DNA of 64,000 nt, from NCBI RefSeq assembly GCF_011045115.1, contig NZ_JAAKZG010000014.1, positions 1 to 64,000 on the forward strand, in the 5' to 3' direction. The notes under the pieces were generated by a model, which had not been told where the DNA came from, searched no databases, and was given only the letters and a program-made list of their open reading frames with translations. Made by a program: the position numbers and the translations under genes. The stretch comes from Mesorhizobium zhangyense (GTDB lineage: Bacteria > Pseudomonadota > Alphaproteobacteria > Rhizobiales > Rhizobiaceae). Of this stretch, positions 60,088-64,000 are shown piece by piece; position 1 is the first letter of the stretch, and the number at the start of each line of letters is the position of its first letter.

Positions 60088-61353
60088 ATGCAGGCCATGC
60101 GCTATCCTCTCAACGCCTTCCTTGATGTCCCGCAAGTGCCTGTTTCCAATGGCGAAACCGGACCTTTGGCTGGCCTCGGCCTTGCCGTGAAGGATATATT
60201 CGACGTTGCGGGCTATCGCACCGGCTGCGGCAACCCACAGAAATTCACGGAGACCGCACCGGCCACGAAAACAGCGCCGGCCGTGCAATTGATTCTCGAT
60301 GCCGGCGCGCATTTCCTCGGCAAGACGCAGACCGACGAATTCGCCTTTTCGCTGATGGGCCAGAATTCGCATTTTCCCGAACCGGTGAACTCCGCCGCCC
60401 CCGACCGCGTCACCGGCGGCTCGTCTTCCGGCTCTGTCGCGGCCGTCGCAGGCAGGCTCGCCGACATCGCCACGGGTTCCGATACCGGCGGCTCGATCCG
60501 CGCACCGGCGAGCTTCTGCGGACTGGTCGGCCTGCGCACCTCCCATGGTCGCATCTCGCTCGAAGGCACGATGCCACTCGCCCCATCGCTCGACACCTTC
60601 GGCTGGTTCGCGAAAGATATAGAGACATACGAAAAGGTGGCGGAGCTGGTGCTCAGCGCGCCACCCTCCCCCTTGCGGGGAGGGTCGGACGGCGAAGCCG
60701 GACGGGGTGAGGGTGCCTCAACCGCCGCAACGTCTCATCATAAGGCACGGACAAAACTTCTGCGCCTTGCTGCCCTCGACGAACTCGTCCTCGGCGATAC
60801 CGAAGCAACCGAATATCGCCGGATGCTCTCCATCGTCACCACCGTCCTCGGCGAAGCGAAACCGGCAAAGCCCCTCACCCACTCGACCGACGAGTTCTAC
60901 TGGGCGTTCCGCAAAGTCCAGGCGCACGAGGCATGGGCCAATCACGGCGAGTGGATTTCGTCGCATGCCGGCAGCCTCGGCAAAGGCGTCGAGGACCGCT
61001 TCCGCTTCGGCATGACGATTGACGATCAGGCCTTGGCGGAAGCAAATGCCACCCGCACCGCCTTTCGCGGCGAACTGCGCGACCTGCTCGGCGATGACGG
61101 CATACTCGTCCTGCCGACCGTTCCGGGTGCTGCACCGCTGAAAGCCGATACGCCCGAAAACCTCCTCGCCTATCGCGAACGCGCCTTGCGCTTGCTGTGT
61201 CTCTCCGGCCTGTCCGGCTTTCCGCAGATCACGCTGCCGCTCGGCACCGTAAATGGCGCGCCCTTCGGAGTGTCGCTGCTCGGCCCGTCCAACAGCGACC
61301 TGCACTTGATTTCGCTGGGCAAGAGCATCCTCGAATCGAACAACAAAGGCTGA
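60088..61353 (+). CDS. Amidase (amidase signature family) with repeat-derived insertion
   Basis: Encodes 421 aa. The catalytic triad is visible as Lys35 (LAVKDIF), the cis-Ser in GGSSSGS at 110-116 and the nucleophile Ser136 in SDTGGSIR. Most like bacterial amidases of unknown substrate; GatA is unlikely as no gatB or gatC is near. Residues 191-213 (PPSPLRGG, then GEAGRGEG) come from a palindromic intergenic-type repeat inserted in frame at 60661-60717. An ATG three codons in (60097) is an alternative start. Confidence 0.85.
   Translation: MQAMRYPLNAFLDVPQVPVSNGETGPLAGLGLAVKDIFDVAGYRTGCGNPQKFTETAPATKTAPAVQLILDAGAHFLGKTQTDEFAFSLMGQNSHFPEPVNSAAPDRVTGGSSSGSVAAVAGRLADIATGSDTGGSIRAPASFCGLVGLRTSHGRISLEGTMPLAPSLDTFGWFAKDIETYEKVAELVLSAPPSPLRGGSDGEAGRGEGASTAATSHHKARTKLLRLAALDELVLGDTEATEYRRMLSIVTTVLGEAKPAKPLTHSTDEFYWAFRKVQAHEAWANHGEWISSHAGSLGKGVEDRFRFGMTIDDQALAEANATRTAFRGELRDLLGDDGILVLPTVPGAAPLKADTPENLLAYRERALRLLCLSGLSGFPQITLPLGTVNGAPFGVSLLGPSNSDLHLISLGKSILESNNKG
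60661..60717. repeat. Palindromic repeat inside the amidase gene
   Basis: CCCTCCCC and GGGGAGGG (60665-60685) form an 8-bp stem with a 5-nt loop, and CACCCTC pairs with GAGGGTG near 60711-60717 in an outer stem. The base composition and the Pro/Gly/Arg-rich translation are typical of rhizobial repeats found between genes. The reading frame stays open. Confidence 0.75.
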
Positions 61354-61357
61354 AGCC

Positions 61358-62257
61358 ATGGACACGCTGACACGCATGCGCGCCTTCATCGACGTGGTTG
61401 AGGCCGAGGGCTTTTCGGCCGCCGCCCGCAAGATCGGCCGCTCCAAAGCACTGCTTTCCAAATATGTCCGCGAGCTGGAAGACGAGCTCGGCGCGCTGCT
61501 GCTCAACCGCACGACGCGGCAGTTCTCGCTGACCGAGGCCGGCCACACCTATTATCGCCGCGCCTCCGAAATCGTCCGCGAGGTCGACAGCCTTGCCGAC
61601 GCGGTGCGCGAATCCTCCGGCGACGTGCGCGGACGCATAAAACTGTCCGCGCCGCGCACTTTCGCCGATGCGCCGATCGGCCAGTCGCTCATCGACTTCG
61701 CCAAGGCGCACCCCGAAATCGTGCTGGAAATCCATCTCGATGACCGCTTCGTCGATCTGGTCGAAGAAGGCTTCGACCTCGCCATCCGCATCTCGCGGCT
61801 GGAAAACTCGTCGCTCATCGCGCGGCGTCTGTCGCCCTTTTCGGTGCGGCTTTGCGGCTCGCCCGAACTCATTGAACAGCACGGCAAGCCGACCCGGCCG
61901 CAGGACCTCGCCCGCCTGCCCTGCATCATCGACACCAATGGCCGCTGGCTCTCCAACTGGCCCTTTCTGGGCGACAATGGCGAGACGGTCACCGTGTCGG
62001 TGACTGGCCCGATGGAGGTCAACAGCCCGCTCGCCGCCCGCGCTGCGGCTCTTTCCGGCCTCGGCTTTTCCATCCTGCCCGATTTCATCGCCGCGCCCGA
62101 CATTGAGGCTGGACGGCTGGTGCCGATCCTCGACGATCGCATCCTGACCGGCGGCGGCATTTTCGCGGTCTACCCGCACCGCCGCTACCTGCCGGCAAAG
62201 GTGCGCGTCTTCGTCGATTTCCTCGTACAGTGGTTCAAACCACGCGATCACGCTTGA
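61358..62257 (+). CDS. LysR-family transcriptional regulator
   Basis: Encodes 299 aa. The winged helix-turn-helix covers about 3-60: MRAFIDVVEAEGFSAAARKI and SKALLSKYVRELEDELGALL, with NRTTRQFSLTEAG. The effector-binding domain follows from about 90. It starts 4 nt after the amidase stop, so co-transcription is likely and it may regulate amidase or a neighbour. The effector is unknown. Confidence 0.92.
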   Translation: MDTLTRMRAFIDVVEAEGFSAAARKIGRSKALLSKYVRELEDELGALLLNRTTRQFSLTEAGHTYYRRASEIVREVDSLADAVRESSGDVRGRIKLSAPRTFADAPIGQSLIDFAKAHPEIVLEIHLDDRFVDLVEEGFDLAIRISRLENSSLIARRLSPFSVRLCGSPELIEQHGKPTRPQDLARLPCIIDTNGRWLSNWPFLGDNGETVTVSVTGPMEVNSPLAARAAALSGLGFSILPDFIAAPDIEAGRLVPILDDRILTGGGIFAVYPHRRYLPAKVRVFVDFLVQWFKPRDHA

Positions 62258-62341
62258 TTGCCTGTCGCAAAACGGTCCCAATTTCGCCGGGTTTCTGGTA
62301 ACTCTCCCTATCCTTACTCCCAGACTGGAATGCGACTGCAA

Positions 62342-63007
62342 ATGAAGCTGAAAATGCGAACGGCGATTCTGGCTTCAGCCACTACGGCCCTTCTGGTCTC
62401 GACCGTTCCGGCCAGCGTCCATCCCCATGTCTTTGCCGAAGCGCGGCTCGATGTCGTGCTCAACCCCGACCACACGGTAAAGTCGCTGCGGCATCTGTGG
62501 CGCTTCGACGACCTGTTTTCGTCTACCGTGCTGATGGAGTTCGACAAGAACTCCGACCTGAAGCTCGACGATAGCGAGCTCAAGGAAGTCGCCAACACCA
62601 TCTTCACCTCGCTTGGCGAGTACGGCTATTTCCAGATCGTCACCGCCAACGGCAAGGACGTGAAGATGAAGCCGCCGGCCCATCTCATGGCCAATTACGA
62701 GAACGACCAGCTCATTGTGCTGTTCGAATCCGAACCGGAGAAACCGCTGAAGCTGTCGGGCAAGATCGATTTCGGCGTCTATGACCCGACCTTCTACACG
62801 GCGATCGACTTCACCGAGGACGACAACATGTCTGTGGCGAACTTGCCGCCCATGTGCACGAAGCAGGTCATCCGCCCCGATCCCGACACGGCCATCGCCC
62901 AGAACCAGTCGACGCTCACCGACGCCTTCTTCAACGACCCGACCGGCACCGACATGAGCAAGATTTTCGCGACCCGCCTCGAACTGAACTGCACAGCCAA
63001 AGGATAG
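62342..63007 (+). CDS. DUF1007 periplasmic protein
   Basis: Encodes about 221 aa with a signal peptide (residues 7-23, TALLVSTVPASVHPHVFAEA). HPHVF at the mature start is the DUF1007 signature, probably metal-binding. The start is uncertain: ATG at 62342, with 62330 and 62354 also in frame. Family members are often paired with NicO-type nickel/cobalt exporters, as here, where the exporter gene begins 6 nt later. A metal-delivery role is inference. Confidence 0.85.
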   Translation: MKLKMRTAILASATTALLVSTVPASVHPHVFAEARLDVVLNPDHTVKSLRHLWRFDDLFSSTVLMEFDKNSDLKLDDSELKEVANTIFTSLGEYGYFQIVTANGKDVKMKPPAHLMANYENDQLIVLFESEPEKPLKLSGKIDFGVYDPTFYTAIDFTEDDNMSVANLPPMCTKQVIRPDPDTAIAQNQSTLTDAFFNDPTGTDMSKIFATRLELNCTAKG

Positions 63008-63012
63008 ACCCC

Positions 63013-64000
63013 GTGAAGAAGACGACCATCCGCGTGGTGTTTGCTACCCTGGCGATAGCCTATGTGCTCACCCATTTCGCCGGCCTCGCCCACGCGCAAA
63101 GCTCGCTCGGCATCGGCACCAACGAGGCGATGATCCCCTCGACCGGCCTGTTCGCTGGCTGGATGAACTGGATCAACGCGCAGCAGCAGGCCTTCTACCG
63201 CTCACTGACCGGCGCGATGAAGGCGATGCGCGACAACAATGGCCAGATGTGGGTCCTGGTCGGCCTGTCCTTCACCTACGGCATTTTCCACGCCGCTGGC
63301 CCCGGCCACGGCAAGGCGGTTATTTCGTCTTATATGCTCGCCAACGAAGTGACGTTACGGCGCGGCATCATGCTGTCCTTCATCTCCGCCTTCCTTCAGG
63401 CGCTGACCGCGATCGTCATGATGGCGCTGCTGTTCCTCGTGCTTCGCGGCACCTCGATTTCGATGACCAAGGCGACCTGGTTCCTCGAAGTCTCGAGCTA
63501 CGCGCTGATCACGCTGTTCGGCGCATGGCTGCTCTGGCGCAAGGCCGGCCCGCTCGTACGCGGCTGGTTCGGCGCCAATCCTGCCTACAGCCTGTCAGCG
63601 GCACATGCGCACGCTCATTCCCACGCCGGCCAGGATCACGACCATCATGACCACGCCTGTGATCATCCCTCGCATGCGCATGACCACCACGATCACGGCC
63701 ACTCGCATGCGCATAGCCATGCACATGCGCACAGCCACGCCACGCTGCACGGTCATTCTTCCCATGCCCACAGTCATGCAGCCGGTCAGGTTTGCGAGAG
63801 CTGCGGCCATTCCCATGCGCCGGACCCGGCGATGATTTCGGGCGACCATTTCGACTGGAAGACGGCATGGTCGGCGGTAACTGCCGTCGGCCTGCGGCCC
63901 TGCTCAGGCGCGCTGATCGTGCTGACCTTCGCCTTCCTCAACGGCATCTGGGCCGGCGGCATCCTGTCTGTCTTCGCCATGGCGCTCGGCACGGCAATCA
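63013..64000 (+). CDS. NicO/RcnA-type nickel/cobalt exporter, His-rich (partial)
   Basis: Open from a GTG at 63013 to the window end (329 codons), so the C-terminus is missing. After an N-terminal hydrophobic segment, helices carry HAAGPGHGKAVISSY near 95-109, the NicO metal motif, and GLRPCSGALIV near 294-304, the second motif. Between them a cytoplasmic or periplasmic loop at about 196-275 holds about 28 histidines and CESC, a metal buffer. It is 6 nt after the DUF1007 gene. Efflux of nickel or cobalt is the usual role. Confidence 0.88.
   Translation, partial: MKKTTIRVVFATLAIAYVLTHFAGLAHAQSSLGIGTNEAMIPSTGLFAGWMNWINAQQQAFYRSLTGAMKAMRDNNGQMWVLVGLSFTYGIFHAAGPGHGKAVISSYMLANEVTLRRGIMLSFISAFLQALTAIVMMALLFLVLRGTSISMTKATWFLEVSSYALITLFGAWLLWRKAGPLVRGWFGANPAYSLSAAHAHAHSHAGQDHDHHDHACDHPSHAHDHHDHGHSHAHSHAHAHSHATLHGHSSHAHSHAAGQVCESCGHSHAPDPAMISGDHFDWKTAWSAVTAVGLRPCSGALIVLTFAFLNGIWAGGILSVFAMALGTAI

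Overview
The window looks like chromosomal DNA of a motile, facultatively methylotrophic Rhizobiales bacterium, most likely Phyllobacteriaceae (Mesorhizobium/Aminobacter-like). The reasons are high GC, the rhizobial flagellar gene set and order (visN-visR, motA, motB-motC-fliK, motE, rem, flaF-flbT), and intergenic palindromes typical of the group. The genus is inference from recalled gene order. I saw no tRNA, rRNA, insertion sequence, CRISPR array or prophage.

Region 1 (about 0.1-18 kb) is methylated-amine catabolism. A long minus-strand unit runs from 13851 down to 783, possibly to 83. It encodes small membrane proteins, an APC permease, two unknown membrane proteins, then the complete N-methylglutamate pathway: mgsA-mgsB-mgsC (N-methylglutamate synthase), gmaS (gamma-glutamylmethylamide synthetase) and mgdA-mgdB-mgdC-mgdD (N-methylglutamate dehydrogenase). 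Divergently, at 14216-17976, lies dmmD-dmmA-dmmB-dmmC, a dimethylamine monooxygenase set. Together they would turn dimethylamine into methylamine and then into ammonium and a C1 unit carried on tetrahydrofolate. An XRE-cupin regulator (18189-18917) follows and is the obvious regulator candidate. A CACT/AGTG inverted repeat near its start codon recurs in the dmm promoter region. The undescribed part is the set of five membrane proteins plus permease placed ahead of the mgs genes, a candidate methylamine uptake module.

Region 2 (19.0-19.7 kb) is an AHSA1/SRPBCC gene whose promoter carries two matching 12-bp operators, with no regulator gene beside it.

Region 3 (about 20-57 kb) is one nearly uninterrupted flagellar and motility cluster. 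It starts with the regulators visN-visR. A minus-strand block follows (unknown protein, flhB, fliG, fliN, fliM, motA). The plus-strand remainder is DUF1217, flgF, fliI, unknown, flgB, flgC, fliE, flgG, flgA, flgI, motE, flgH, fliL, fliP, flagellin, fliF, fliH-like, motB, motC, fliK, lytic transglycosylase, rem, flgE, flgK, flgL, flaF, flbT, flgD, fliQ, an LprI-like gene, flhA, fliR, FliJ-like, FlgJ-like, FlgN-like and a second FliL-like gene. Start and stop codons overlap at many junctions. Several small genes are too divergent for a firm name.

Region 4 (57.2-64 kb) holds housekeeping genes: an SCP2 sterol-carrier protein behind a MerR/LiuR-like palindrome, a GNAT acetyltransferase, an ornithine/lysine decarboxylase with a long leader (candidate speF RNA), an amidase with an in-frame palindromic repeat, a LysR regulator, and a DUF1007 protein followed by a His-rich NicO/RcnA metal exporter cut by the window end.
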